Below, piece after piece: positions 7,534-13,741 of a stretch of 38,012 bases of DNA. The stretch is taken from the IMG/VR virus record IMGVR_UViG_3300035698_007535, positions 1-38,012 of that record; one strand, written 5' to 3'. The translations under genes were made by a program, and so were the position numbers. The notes below the pieces were generated by a model. That model did not search any database and was not told where the DNA came from. It worked only from the letters and a program-made list of their open reading frames with translations. Positions within the stretch are counted from its first letter, which is position 1, and every line of letters begins with the position of its first letter. This DNA is from a virus.

Positions 7534-7550
7534 GGTGTGACAGACACACC
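7534..7550 (+). promoter_or_regulatory. Inverted repeat GGTGTG-N5-CACACC just after the promoter start
   Basis: Six-base arms at 7534-7539 and 7545-7550 lie within about 25 bases downstream of the expected transcription start. That position suits an operator or a small leader hairpin. Confidence 0.5.
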
Positions 7551-7582
7551 AGACAGTTATTTGACAAGTGAGAGAGTGTAGA

Positions 7583-7801
7583 ATGAAAGTAGAGGAGTGG
7601 GAGACTATGAGAATAGCCAGCCACCCTGCCACCCGAAAGTATAAGACAGAGTCCGCAAAGAATAGTGGAGGAGGTCGACCCAGTAAGTGCGTCAAAAAAT
7701 TGGGTGGAGCGAATGGGGTTATAAACTTTATAAGTAATTCAACCATAGTAAATGGCTCGCCAGCCTGTCTGAGTGGAAAGTTGTTTTTTTACTCATTATG
7801 A
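7583..7801 (+). CDS. Possible small protein behind the early promoter
   Basis: This open frame of 72 residues is the only one of note downstream of the promoter at 7493. The product is basic and Ser/Gly-rich with no recognisable domain. The ribosome site is poor (GAGTGTAGA), and the composition is not clearly that of a protein. It could instead be part of an untranslated early leader. Listed with low confidence because the transcript must carry something before 7979. Confidence 0.3.
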   Translation: MKVEEWETMRIASHPATRKYKTESAKNSGGGRPSKCVKKLGGANGVINFISNSTIVNGSPACLSGKLFFYSL

Positions 7802-7917
7802 AACAGGGACGCTACCGTAAAAAGTAATACACTCTATAATATAACCCATAGCGTTATATACTTGTAATAGTTTTTTGACAGTATAGCTTTTAGTCTCTAA
7901 ATGAAAAGTAGTCATTT

Positions 7918-7951
7918 ACTTACTCAGTATCGTATTGAGTAAGTGTATAAT
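7918..7951 (+). promoter_or_regulatory. 9-bp dyad ACTTACTCA/TGAGTAAGT next to a -10 box
   Basis: Perfect arms at 7918-7926 and 7936-7944 are followed directly by TATAAT (7946-7951). The following gene starts 28 bases on. No good -35 hexamer is seen at normal spacing, so this may be a regulated or activator-dependent promoter with the dyad as operator. A second TATAAT lies at 7835-7840. Confidence 0.55.
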
Positions 7952-7978
7952 ACAACCCTAATAAACAGGAGTAACATT

Positions 7979-8242
7979 ATGTCAAATGGCACAAAGACAA
8001 CAGCAGCAGCGATTTCAGTTCGGGTAAAAGATTGGACGACCGCAAAAGTACGGTCGGAGGATCCTCCCAAAGCTCTGAACCGGACACGTTTTACCGTCTC
8101 TCGCTCCTTTGTGGACGCGAACGATGAGGATGTTCTGGAAACTATTGCAACGTTCCGCTACCATAAGGACGCGGTGGCGAGTGCAAAAGCGATCGCGAAA
8201 GCGTGCGACCCGTCGACCGACATGGTCATTATAGACGGCTAA
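7979..8242 (+). CDS. Hypothetical early protein
   Basis: The product has 87 residues and starts at ATG 7979 behind AGGAG (7967-7971). It is mildly basic at the N-terminus and ends in DMVIIDG. I do not recognise it. It is the first firm gene after the control region and so is probably expressed early. A terminator-like hairpin follows its stop, so it may form its own short unit. Confidence 0.75.
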   Translation: MSNGTKTTAAAISVRVKDWTTAKVRSEDPPKALNRTRFTVSRSFVDANDEDVLETIATFRYHKDAVASAKAIAKACDPSTDMVIIDG

Positions 8243-8263
8243 AAATGCCTGCGCTTAGGGATA

Positions 8264-8297
8264 GTGCCTCGGGAAAGCAATTTTCCGAGGTACTTTT
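8264..8297 (+). terminator. Terminator-like hairpin after first early gene
   Basis: A 13-bp stem (8264-8276 with 8281-8293, G-U pairs included) encloses GCAA and is followed by TTTT. It resembles an intrinsic terminator with a short U-tract. Confidence 0.7.
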
Positions 8298-8322
8298 CAT
8301 TATTAAAAAAAAGGCGGATTTT

Positions 8323-8481
8323 ATGGAAAACAAGCAAAAAAACTACAAAAAAATTGAAACAGTGAACGATATTCGTGTCTACCTCAGAAATATATTGAGA
8401 ACCGAGGGAAACCCGAAAATCGCTCATAAAATAAATATAAATATACGACCTGAGGAGGTGGTGGACGAGTCGAGCCTGTAG
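8323..8481 (+). CDS. Small hypothetical protein (52 aa)
   Basis: The product is Lys- and Asn-rich at the start (MENKQKNYKKIE), then helical and charged, ending DESSL. A purine-rich AAAAAGGCGG lies eight bases before the ATG. An upstream extension to 8245 would run through a terminator-like hairpin and is unlikely. No family is recognised. It is one of a series of small genes in hairpin-bounded units. Confidence 0.6.
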   Translation: MENKQKNYKKIETVNDIRVYLRNILRTEGNPKIAHKININIRPEEVVDESSL

Positions 8482-8508
8482 TTGAAAAAATGCCCGATTT
8501 TTATAATG

Positions 8509-8526
8509 GGGAGCGTAAAAGCTCCC
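8509..8526 (+). terminator. Intergenic hairpin GGGAGC/GCTCCC
   Basis: Arms at 8509-8514 and 8521-8526 enclose GTAAAA. This is the first of a recurring GGGGAG/CTCCCC hairpin family placed after small genes here. There is no T-tract, so RNA end protection or processing is as likely as termination. Confidence 0.55.
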
Positions 8527-8574
8527 AACTACATAAACAGTATTGAGTGTGTAAATGGCTACTTTTTATAGTGA

Positions 8575-8608
8575 CTAATAGCGCAATAACTAGCACTTAG
8601 TTATAACC
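8575..8608 (+). promoter_or_regulatory. Recurring 34-bp element with ATAACTA-N5-TAGTTAT dyad (copy 1)
   Basis: The dyad is perfect (8586-8592 and 8598-8604). The whole 34-bp block recurs at 9359-9392 with 30 of 34 bases matching. It stands 20 bases before the next start codon, so it is a candidate operator or promoter for single-gene units. Confidence 0.65.
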
Positions 8609-8627
8609 TAAAAAACAGGATCCAAAA

Positions 8628-8885
8628 ATGAATTGGAACGAAACTTTAAAATCGTTGCTTGGGAGTATAGTAGGCGTGCTGTCGACTACTCCTTGGCTGA
8701 GTGTACAGGGACGTCTGAGATTTCAAGATGGAAAATATATGATATTTGTCGCAGAGACAACTGGCGCCCATGCTTCAGCGATATTTGCTCACGAAGAAGT
8801 TGACACGATTGAGCGGTACGGCGACGATAAACTCGTCAGAGCGTTTATAAGATTCGATTCAGGCACAAAATGTTGTACTGGGTAA
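8628..8885 (+). CDS. Hypothetical early protein (85 aa)
   Basis: The start is supported by AACAGGA eleven bases upstream. The product begins with a helical, partly hydrophobic stretch (ETLKSLLGSIVGVLS) and continues as alternating polar and hydrophobic residues suggesting beta strands. It ends in a Cys pair. No known family is recognised. Position among small hairpin-separated genes before an ArdC-type gene suggests an accessory anti-host or anti-defence role, by context only. Confidence 0.7.
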   Translation: MNWNETLKSLLGSIVGVLSTTPWLSVQGRLRFQDGKYMIFVAETTGAHASAIFAHEEVDTIERYGDDKLVRAFIRFDSGTKCCTG

Positions 8886-8891
8886 AACAAT

Positions 8892-8909
8892 GGGGAGTTT
8901 TTACTCCCC
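8892..8909 (+). terminator. Intergenic hairpin GGGGAGT/ACTCCCC
   Basis: Seven-base arms (8892-8898, 8903-8909) close a TTTT loop. It is the same hairpin family as at 8509 and 9288. The next ribosome site (CAGGAAA) starts ten bases later. Confidence 0.55.
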
Positions 8910-8930
8910 TACCAACAGCAGGAAACGATT

Positions 8931-9275
8931 ATGAATAAGGGATTGCAAAAAACGTATGAGTTATTCGCCAAGCAAACACTGTTAGCCCGATATGGAGAAC
9001 GGTGCGAGAAGTGGCGGATGAAAGCAAAAGATTTGGGTTTTGACGTCCACCAACTGGACATGATATTCGATGTCATGTTAGAACGGACGCACCACGACAA
9101 CGGTTCCGCACGATTTATTAATTGGAAAGAACCGATAAAGTGTTCGCTCCCCAAAGATTGTTGGCAGGTCGCCAAAGCAGCCTGCATATTCTTTCACGGG
9201 ATTTCACCGAAAGTAAAAAGCAATGCCGCCGATGACACAATAAAAATCACAACTGACGGATATTGTACATTTTAA
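8931..9275 (+). CDS. Hypothetical early protein (114 aa)
   Basis: The start follows AGCAGGAAACGATT, a leader identical in its last bases to that of the frameshifted gene at 9409. The product is mixed alpha/beta in character with several Cys, Trp and His residues but no recognised motif. It has no signal peptide or membrane span. The neighbours are equally unknown small genes, so an accessory early function is inferred. Confidence 0.7.
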   Translation: MNKGLQKTYELFAKQTLLARYGERCEKWRMKAKDLGFDVHQLDMIFDVMLERTHHDNGSARFINWKEPIKCSLPKDCWQVAKAACIFFHGISPKVKSNAADDTIKITTDGYCTF

Positions 9276-9280
9276 GGTTA

Positions 9281-9331
9281 CTGTTATGGGGGAGCCTAAA
9301 AAACTCCCCCCACCGATTGAGTGTAGGTTAT
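9281..9331 (+). repeat. 50-bp intergenic direct repeat, copy 1 (contains hairpin)
   Basis: This block matches 9562-9611 apart from one indel and one substitution. It contains a GGGGGAG/CTCCCCC hairpin (9288-9294, 9304-9310) and ends in GATTGAGTGTAGGTTAT. The two copies flank a broken gene. Bases 9331-9346 are also an inverted near-copy (15 of 16) of 8571-8586. Confidence 0.9.
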
Positions 9332-9358
9332 TGCGCTATTATTCACACCAACCAAAGG

Positions 9359-9392
9359 CTAGTAGTGCTATAACTATCACTTAGTTATAACC
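9359..9392 (+). promoter_or_regulatory. Recurring 34-bp element with ATAACTA-N5-TAGTTAT dyad (copy 2)
   Basis: The dyad arms are at 9370-9376 and 9382-9388. The element lies 17 bases before the next start codon, as its sister copy at 8575 does. Candidate operator or promoter. Confidence 0.65.
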
Positions 9393-9408
9393 AAAACAGG
9401 AAACGATT

Positions 9409-9556
9409 ATGAAAGCAAGCCTGTATTTCAACAGATGACTTCGGTAAATACCGCCGCCGGAAAATCAAGCAAGTAAATATATTGTTTGAAGCAATAGACG
9501 TTGATTTTGTAGATTTACCACTCAATACAAAAGGACACCTGACGATAATGTTGTAA
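9409..9556 (+). pseudogene. Small hypothetical gene broken by a frameshift
   Basis: A good ribosome site (CAGGAAACGATT) precedes ATG 9409, but the frame stops after nine codons at TGA 9436-9438. The +1 frame is open from there to TAA 9554-9556 and reads like a real protein (FGKYRRRKIKQV, then an acidic-hydrophobic end). Removing one base near 9433 would give one protein of about 48 residues. The site AGA-TGA-C could in principle be a leaky stop or frameshift site, but mutation or a sequence error is simpler. It lies between two copies of a 50-bp repeat, so the cassette may be decaying. Confidence 0.55.
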
Positions 9557-9561
9557 AAGTC

Positions 9562-9611
9562 CTGTTATGGGGGAGCCTAAAAAACTCCCCCGCCGATTGA
9601 GTGTAGGTTAT
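9562..9611 (+). repeat. 50-bp intergenic direct repeat, copy 2 (contains hairpin)
   Basis: This is the near-identical partner of 9281-9331. Its hairpin arms are at 9569-9575 and 9585-9591. Recombination between the copies would delete the broken gene between them. Confidence 0.9.
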
Positions 9612-9674
9612 AGCATTACTAGTCGTACTGATAGCATTCTTTTGCACTCTAAATAACAAACAGGAGATATGCAA

Positions 9675-10109
9675 ATGAATGTTAAATCATTTACAGAAAG
9701 ACTGCGTGGCATAGACGACGGCAACAAGTATCAGAGAGTAACAATAAAACTCCACATTTCCTTGTCTGACATAATAGATGAGGAAAAAAGCGAAACAAAC
9801 ATATACAAGGAATGCCGTTTAAGCCATATCATGTACAACCAATATTTGAAAAGGATGTATGCGGTATTTGTGAGAGTCGATAAGACTCTACCAGTAAGGC
9901 TTACGGTAAAAAGCATGGTTGATATGTTTGAGTATTTGAAACCCGATGCCGAAATATATTTTGTCGTGCAAGACAAAAAAGGGGCAGAAATCGAATGCGT
10001 TAAGTGGGGAGAATATGACGTATTGTTTCACCTTACAAACGAGGTGGAGATATGCAGAAATACGGACAAAGTAGATATGCTTTTGTCTACCGACCTAATG
10101 CCAGAGTAA
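9675..10109 (+). CDS. Hypothetical early protein (144 aa)
   Basis: AGGAG at 9662-9666 is eight bases from ATG 9675 and only two from an earlier ATG at 9669, so 9675 is preferred. The product is charged, with a predicted helical core around YLKRMYAVFVRVDK. No membrane segment or known motif is seen. It belongs to the run of small genes between the control region and the antirestriction gene. Confidence 0.75.
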   Translation: MNVKSFTERLRGIDDGNKYQRVTIKLHISLSDIIDEEKSETNIYKECRLSHIMYNQYLKRMYAVFVRVDKTLPVRLTVKSMVDMFEYLKPDAEIYFVVQDKKGAEIECVKWGEYDVLFHLTNEVEICRNTDKVDMLLSTDLMPE

Positions 10110-10121
10110 CTTTCGATAATA

Positions 10122-10156
10122 AATAATGGGGAGCTTATAACTCCCCTATTATTTAG
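10122..10156 (+). terminator. Intergenic hairpin AATAATGGGGAG/CTCCCCTATTATT
   Basis: A six-base GC-rich stem (10128-10133 with 10141-10146) extends into a further six A-T pairs with one bulged base. It belongs to the GGGGAG/CTCCCC hairpin family. The T-rich 3' arm makes termination possible. Confidence 0.55.
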
Positions 10157-10197
10157 GTTGCAAATGAGTGCTATCATACAACAAACAGGAGACTAAA

Positions 10198-10497
10198 ATG
10201 TTAAATCCATTTAATAAGCCAAACGTCGATTACACTTTTTTGTTTGCCCTTTTAGGCAGTATGCTGAAAGTCGCACCCGTTCAGGAAATTAACGATGCAC
10301 CTTTTAATGAGCCAGTTTATGTCAAACTGGATAAAGCAGGGAAAAACCTGCTCAACTGGTGCCGGACACACGGATACAAAACGGTCATAAAACATGACTG
10401 GTTTACCGTGGTCGATTACCTTGACGAGTTTACAGAAATGAATAGCTGTTTAGCTATCAGCGCAATGTTCAGCAGAGGATTTAAAACAAATAACTAA
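10198..10497 (+). CDS. Hypothetical early protein (99 aa)
   Basis: ATG 10198 follows AACAGGAGACTAAA, a strong site. The N-terminal part includes a hydrophobic helix (FLFALLGSML). The rest is mixed with aromatic residues (HDWFTVVDYLDEF). No family is recognised. The ArdC-type gene starts ten bases after the stop, so the two are probably co-transcribed. Confidence 0.75.
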   Translation: MLNPFNKPNVDYTFLFALLGSMLKVAPVQEINDAPFNEPVYVKLDKAGKNLLNWCRTHGYKTVIKHDWFTVVDYLDEFTEMNSCLAISAMFSRGFKTNN

Positions 10498-10507
10498 CAG
10501 GTGAATT

Positions 10508-11432
10508 ATGAAAGTGTATGATATTATTCTAGAGCGTATAACCAAGCTCGTCAAAAAGACGGGTTTGATGCCCTGGCAACATGACTGGCGCACAGGCGGT
10601 TCTTGCATACCTTACAATTATAAGGAAATGCGAGAGTATAGCGGGATGAACATATTCCTACTCGCGGCTACTCAGATGGCAGAGGGTTGGGAGTTTCCGG
10701 CGTTCCTTACCGAGAAGCAAATTGCTGATATGGGCGGGAGCGTAAAGCCGGAGGATAAAGAAAATAAGGCATACACGCCAATATTCTTTTTCAAAAAGTC
10801 CCAATTTAAGGATGAACACGGTATAGTGCTAGACGAAAAAGGCAACCCAAAAACTTGCTGGATTCAAAGGTTTTTCCGTGTGTATAACATTGCACAGTGC
10901 GATGGAATACCAATGCCGAAAAGCACTGACGTCCCGATGGAACCGCTGAAAAAACCGGAAAAAGTTGTCAAAGGGTATACGGATTGTCCGGAAATTAAAA
11001 AGGGCAAACCGAGCTACTCACCCAAGACGGATGTTATTGAGTGTCCGCCACTTGCACAGTTCAAAACGCAAGAGGGATATTATTCTTCGCTGTTTCACGA
11101 AATGGTGCATAGTACAGGACACCCGACACGGATTGAGCGCCCCCTTAAAAGGCAGGTTCGATGTGGAGTCTTACAGCAAAGAAGAGTTGATAGCTACACT
11201 GGGTAGCTCGTTCTTGTGTGCAAGGTGCAAGATAGATAGCGCTGTAATAGAGAACCAAGCAGCGTACATTAAAGGATGGTTACAGCACTTGACGAACCAC
11301 CCGAAAGAAATTTCGATGGCGGCTAGCCAAGCTCAAAAAGCAGTAAGGTATATTCTCAAAGAAGAGCGTAAAAAGTACGTTCCGAAAGAGAAATCGAGTA
11401 AGTTGAAACGCAGTACTAAGGTGGCACGATGA
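10508..11432 (+). pseudogene. ardC: ArdC-type antirestriction protein (zincin), frameshifted
   Basis: The first frame gives an N-terminal ssDNA-binding-type domain (MPWQHDW, then YSGMNIFLLA) and the metallopeptidase motif HEMVHSTGH with its HExxH zinc site. It then loses the family pattern and stops at 11206. The family resumes in the +1 frame with GRFDVESYSKEELIATLGSS and a typical ArdC C-terminus to 11432, including the Glu expected as third zinc ligand. Removing one C from the CCCCC run at 11140-11144 restores a continuous 307-residue protein. ArdC proteins protect incoming DNA from restriction. The break may be a mutation, a sequence error, or +1 slippage on CCC-C. Confidence 0.85.
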
Positions 11433-11599
11433 GCGACCTAAGAAAAGAAGTGGACGCCAACGATCTAATGACTATATGTGGGACTTGCCAACAGTTTTAC
11501 GATATAGAGGAAACCGAGTGTCCGTGGTGCAGATGGGCGAGAGAAAAACGAATAGCAAAAATGTTGCAACTAGACGACTTGAGAGCGATAGAGAGTTAA
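11429..11599 (+). CDS. Small zinc-ribbon protein (56 aa)
   Basis: The ATG overlaps the stop of the ArdC frame (ATGA). Two knuckles, CGTC (residues 18-21) and CPWC (34-37), should bind one zinc. A basic helix follows. It is one of many tiny Cys-rich proteins in this genome. A DNA- or protein-binding accessory role is inferred. Its coupling to the shifted ArdC frame is indirect evidence that the downstream frame is, or was, translated. Confidence 0.75.
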   Translation: MSDLRKEVDANDLMTICGTCQQFYDIEETECPWCRWAREKRIAKMLQLDDLRAIES

Positions 11600-11635
11600 A
11601 CTAAATGGGCTAAAAGCTATACTGTTACAACACCT

Positions 11636-11664
11636 GCCACCCGTAAAACGGTGGCTATTTTTTT
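11636..11664 (+). terminator. Intrinsic terminator closing the small-gene/ArdC block
   Basis: The stem GCCACC/GGTGGC (11636-11641, 11650-11655) is followed by TATTTTTTT. It separates the accessory block from the next promoter. Confidence 0.8.
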
Positions 11665-11735
11665 ACCCTATATCAGAACAGGTAAACAGGGTGCTGTATA
11701 CCAGTATAGCGTGTGTGCCTAAAAGCGAAAAACAC

Positions 11736-11764
11736 TTGACTTTAGTAGTATACTATGGTATAAT
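11736..11764 (+). promoter_or_regulatory. Promoter of the second early unit, operator shared with 7493
   Basis: TTGACT (11736-11741) and TATAAT (11759-11764) have 17-base spacing. The spacer carries ATAC-TATG-GTAT (11750-11761) as in the promoter at 7493. TGTATACCAGTATA lies about 30 bases upstream. Confidence 0.85.
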
Positions 11765-11823
11765 AGAGGTATTGAATAAAAGTACCTAAGAATGCTTATA
11801 ACCTTATATAATAGGGGAGCCAA

Positions 11824-12069
11824 ATGGCAACTAAAAAGACCACAAAAATACAGAAAATAAACAAATATATCTACGGTTGGAAATTGTACGTTGATTACGG
11901 TCAAGGGTGGGAGTACGAAACATTTGAATGTACGTACAGGAACTATCGAGAGAATAAAAAAGCCTATGAGTTGAATTGCAGATGCCCGCAAAAATGGAGC
12001 AAAGGCAGAGTACTCAACGACAGCAATATTCCCGAAGCAGAACTAACGATGAACGCAAGGCAACTATGA
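11824..12069 (+). CDS. Hypothetical protein (81 aa), first gene of second early unit
   Basis: AGGGGAG lies five bases before the ATG. The product is strongly basic at the N-terminus (MATKKTTKIQKINK) and Tyr/Trp-rich in the middle, with a CRC pair. No family is recognised. It is the first gene behind the promoter at 11736 and its stop overlaps the next start, so it is translated together with the following gene. Confidence 0.75.
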   Translation: MATKKTTKIQKINKYIYGWKLYVDYGQGWEYETFECTYRNYRENKKAYELNCRCPQKWSKGRVLNDSNIPEAELTMNARQL

Positions 12070-12245
12070 CAGCAATTCATCACGTTATTATTGAACACGG
12101 AGAACGCCGTAGTATGAATCAAGATTATTGGGTGTGTACCACACACTTAAAAGAGGAATCGGAAGAGTCTCAGAACAGCGTTGTAGCGGTGGTTGAAAAA
12201 GACGAGCTACACGTATGCGAAGTATGCGAAAGTAGCGAATGGTAA
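12066..12245 (+). CDS. Small acidic protein with Cys/His pairs (59 aa)
   Basis: The ATG overlaps the previous stop (ATGA). CTTH (residues 24-27) and CEVC near the C-terminus are spaced as a possible small zinc site. The rest is acidic. The length is well below typical enzymes, so a regulatory or binding role is likely. No family is recognised. Confidence 0.7.
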   Translation: MTAIHHVIIEHGERRSMNQDYWVCTTHLKEESEESQNSVVAVVEKDELHVCEVCESSEW

Positions 12246-12269
12246 ACTAATAACCAACAGGAGAGTGCA

Positions 12270-12551
12270 ATGGCAAAAAGCGTGACAATCGAAACTTCAA
12301 GAGTAGTGCCAAGTTCTGACGCTCTTGTGATATTTCTAACCGACATGAAAGAACTACCAGATTGCAGTTACGGGTTAGTTGCTGACCAATTAGCGGCTGT
12401 ACTTGCAAACGATGAAGAGGTAGAACTTTTACCGCCGGCAGTTGCTTTATCGGAAGAGTTAGAGCTTGTGAAAGCACAGGTTACTGTTGAAGTAGACGAA
12501 TCGCCAGTTGAGTCCCTACCGCCCAAAGACGGTGAAGAAAGCGACTGGTGA
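12270..12551 (+). CDS. Acidic hypothetical protein (93 aa)
   Basis: A clear AACAGGAG precedes the ATG. The product has a short folded-looking N-terminal half with a possible helix (YGLVADQLAAVLAND), followed by a Glu/Asp/Pro-rich tail ending in ESDW. Small acidic early phage proteins often mimic DNA or bind host factors, but there is no direct evidence of that here. A strong hairpin follows. Confidence 0.7.
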   Translation: MAKSVTIETSRVVPSSDALVIFLTDMKELPDCSYGLVADQLAAVLANDEEVELLPPAVALSEELELVKAQVTVEVDESPVESLPPKDGEESDW

Positions 12552-12558
12552 TAACCCA

Positions 12559-12589
12559 GGCGGGGGAGAACCGCATATTTTCCCCCGCC
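12559..12589 (+). terminator. Strong intergenic hairpin GGCGGGGGA/TCCCCCGCC
   Basis: The nine-base perfect arms (12559-12567, 12581-12589) are extended by three weaker pairs. No T-tract follows, so partial termination or mRNA protection is more likely than full termination. The next ribosome site (AGAGG) begins five bases later. Confidence 0.6.
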
Positions 12590-12605
12590 ATCACAAGAGG
12601 TAATA

Positions 12606-12794
12606 ATGAAAATACTAATAGTGTTTGACACAGACAACAGCATATTTGATTATGAATACAAAGCAGAAATAGCGAGAGTGCTTGCACGGTGCAGAATAGC
12701 GATAAGCCACAGCAAAGCAAGCGAGCCATTCAGGGAAAGCATAAGGGACACAAACGGCAACAGAATCGGCTACGTTGCAAGGAGCAGTCAATGA
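12606..12794 (+). CDS. Small basic hypothetical protein (62 aa)
   Basis: AAGAGG lies five bases before the ATG. The product starts with a beta-like MKILIVFDTDN and continues as a basic helix with several Arg. It overlaps the next gene by four bases. No family is recognised. Confidence 0.65.
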   Translation: MKILIVFDTDNSIFDYEYKAEIARVLARCRIAISHSKASEPFRESIRDTNGNRIGYVARSSQ

Positions 12795-13048
12795 AAACAC
12801 CGTATTTAGTAGAAGTGACAGAGACAATAACGATTGTCAGAAGATTTAGAATGTTTGCAAACACAGCGACAAAAGCAAAAGCAGTAGGGATATATTACCA
12901 AAGAAGGAATAAGTTTGCTCTCAGCAAGCCGATAATGAAAAGAAGCGAAGTCGTAGCAAAAGTACAGCGCACAGTAATCCCGTGGAACGAACCCATAATA
13001 GTTACATTAAACCCTGACGCAGAACCAACCGTGATTGAGGAAATATAA
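12791..13048 (+). CDS. Hypothetical basic protein (85 aa)
   Basis: The start at 12791 is fixed by AAGGAG six bases upstream and by the ATGA overlap. The product is rich in Thr, Val, Lys and Arg (VTETITIVRRFRMF), consistent with a small beta-rich nucleic-acid-binding fold, and it ends acidic. No known family is recognised. The next gene begins within its stop codon. Confidence 0.7.
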   Translation: MKTPYLVEVTETITIVRRFRMFANTATKAKAVGIYYQRRNKFALSKPIMKRSEVVAKVQRTVIPWNEPIIVTLNPDAEPTVIEEI

Positions 13049-13185
13049 TGTATAACACATTCAACAAGCAAGGCAGAGATATACGTAGGCATTATTTCTT
13101 AACCAAAAAATATATGGCAGAGGGAATGACACGGGAGAAAGCATCCGAAAGAGCAACTAACGCTATGCACGGGAGGAAAAAATGA
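13048..13185 (+). CDS. Tiny basic protein (45 aa)
   Basis: The ATG overlaps the previous stop by one base (TAATG) and follows GAGG. The product is basic and largely helical (REKASERATNAMHGRKK). Its end overlaps the next start codon. Tight coupling on both sides argues that it is a real gene despite its size. The function is unknown. Confidence 0.65.
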   Translation: MYNTFNKQGRDIRRHYFLTKKYMAEGMTREKASERATNAMHGRKK

Positions 13186-13415
13186 GAAATCAACAGTGGG
13201 AGCCAAATTATGACGGTTTGTTTTTGGGGATAATGCAAGACCGCATTACATACCTCAGAAAACAGCTTGAATCATTGAGGTTAGACAGCCCGAAAAAACG
13301 CTCATTGCAAGCACGGATCGGTGAGCTTGAAAAAATGGCTAAGGTCTTAAAGGTACGCCGTCAGCAACGGCAGAGCCACAAACGGAACAATCTGAAACTG
13401 CACAAATGCGGGTAA
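13182..13415 (+). CDS. Basic coiled-coil protein (77 aa)
   Basis: GGGAGG precedes the ATG. The middle of the protein forms a charged heptad-like helix (RITYLRKQLESLRLDS, then RIGELEKMAKVLKV), and the tail is very basic with Gln, His and Lys. A nucleic-acid-binding or oligomerising role is plausible. It is the last gene before the third copy of the shared promoter. Confidence 0.7.
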   Translation: MRNQQWEPNYDGLFLGIMQDRITYLRKQLESLRLDSPKKRSLQARIGELEKMAKVLKVRRQQRQSHKRNNLKLHKCG

Positions 13416-13422
13416 AAAGGGG

Positions 13423-13451
13423 TTGACTTTCATACAATACTGTGGTATACT
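13423..13451 (+). promoter_or_regulatory. Promoter of the regulator/recombination unit, shared operator
   Basis: TTGACT (13423-13428) and TATACT (13446-13451) are 17 bases apart. The spacer contains ATAC-TGTG-GTAT (13437-13448), one base different from the core in the other two promoters. It stands directly before a Cro-like gene, which suggests autoregulation. Confidence 0.85.
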
Positions 13452-13498
13452 ACTCCTTATACAATAGGCAACACTAAAAGCATTATACAGGTACTACA

Positions 13499-13741
13499 AT
13501 GGCGAATAAAAAAGTACACAATGAATTAAAAAGGCGACTCAAAAGAGTTGGCATCACTACTACCCGAGAGCTATACACAAAAATGGTGGATGAGGGGTAC
13601 AGGGGGAGCGAGCTTGGAGTACGCAAATTATTTAACGGAACGAACACCCCTGGAATAACAACAATTCCATTTCTTGAAACTGTAATTAACCTACCTGCTG
13701 GGACTATCAACCAGTGGTTCTTACCCGAGAGGAAAAAATGA
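13499..13741 (+). CDS. Small HTH (Cro/XRE-like) regulator candidate
   Basis: The 80-residue protein is basic and helical with the order expected of a compact lambda-repressor-type HTH. A first helix (HNELKRRLKRVG) is followed by a possible HTH in the TTTRELYTKMVDEGYRGSELGV region, then FLETVINLPAGTI before the C-terminus. The match is loose, so this is a candidate. It has its own promoter carrying the dyad shared with two others, making it the best guess for the repressor of all three. Its stop overlaps the recT start. Confidence 0.6.
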   Translation: MANKKVHNELKRRLKRVGITTTRELYTKMVDEGYRGSELGVRKLFNGTNTPGITTIPFLETVINLPAGTINQWFLPERKK

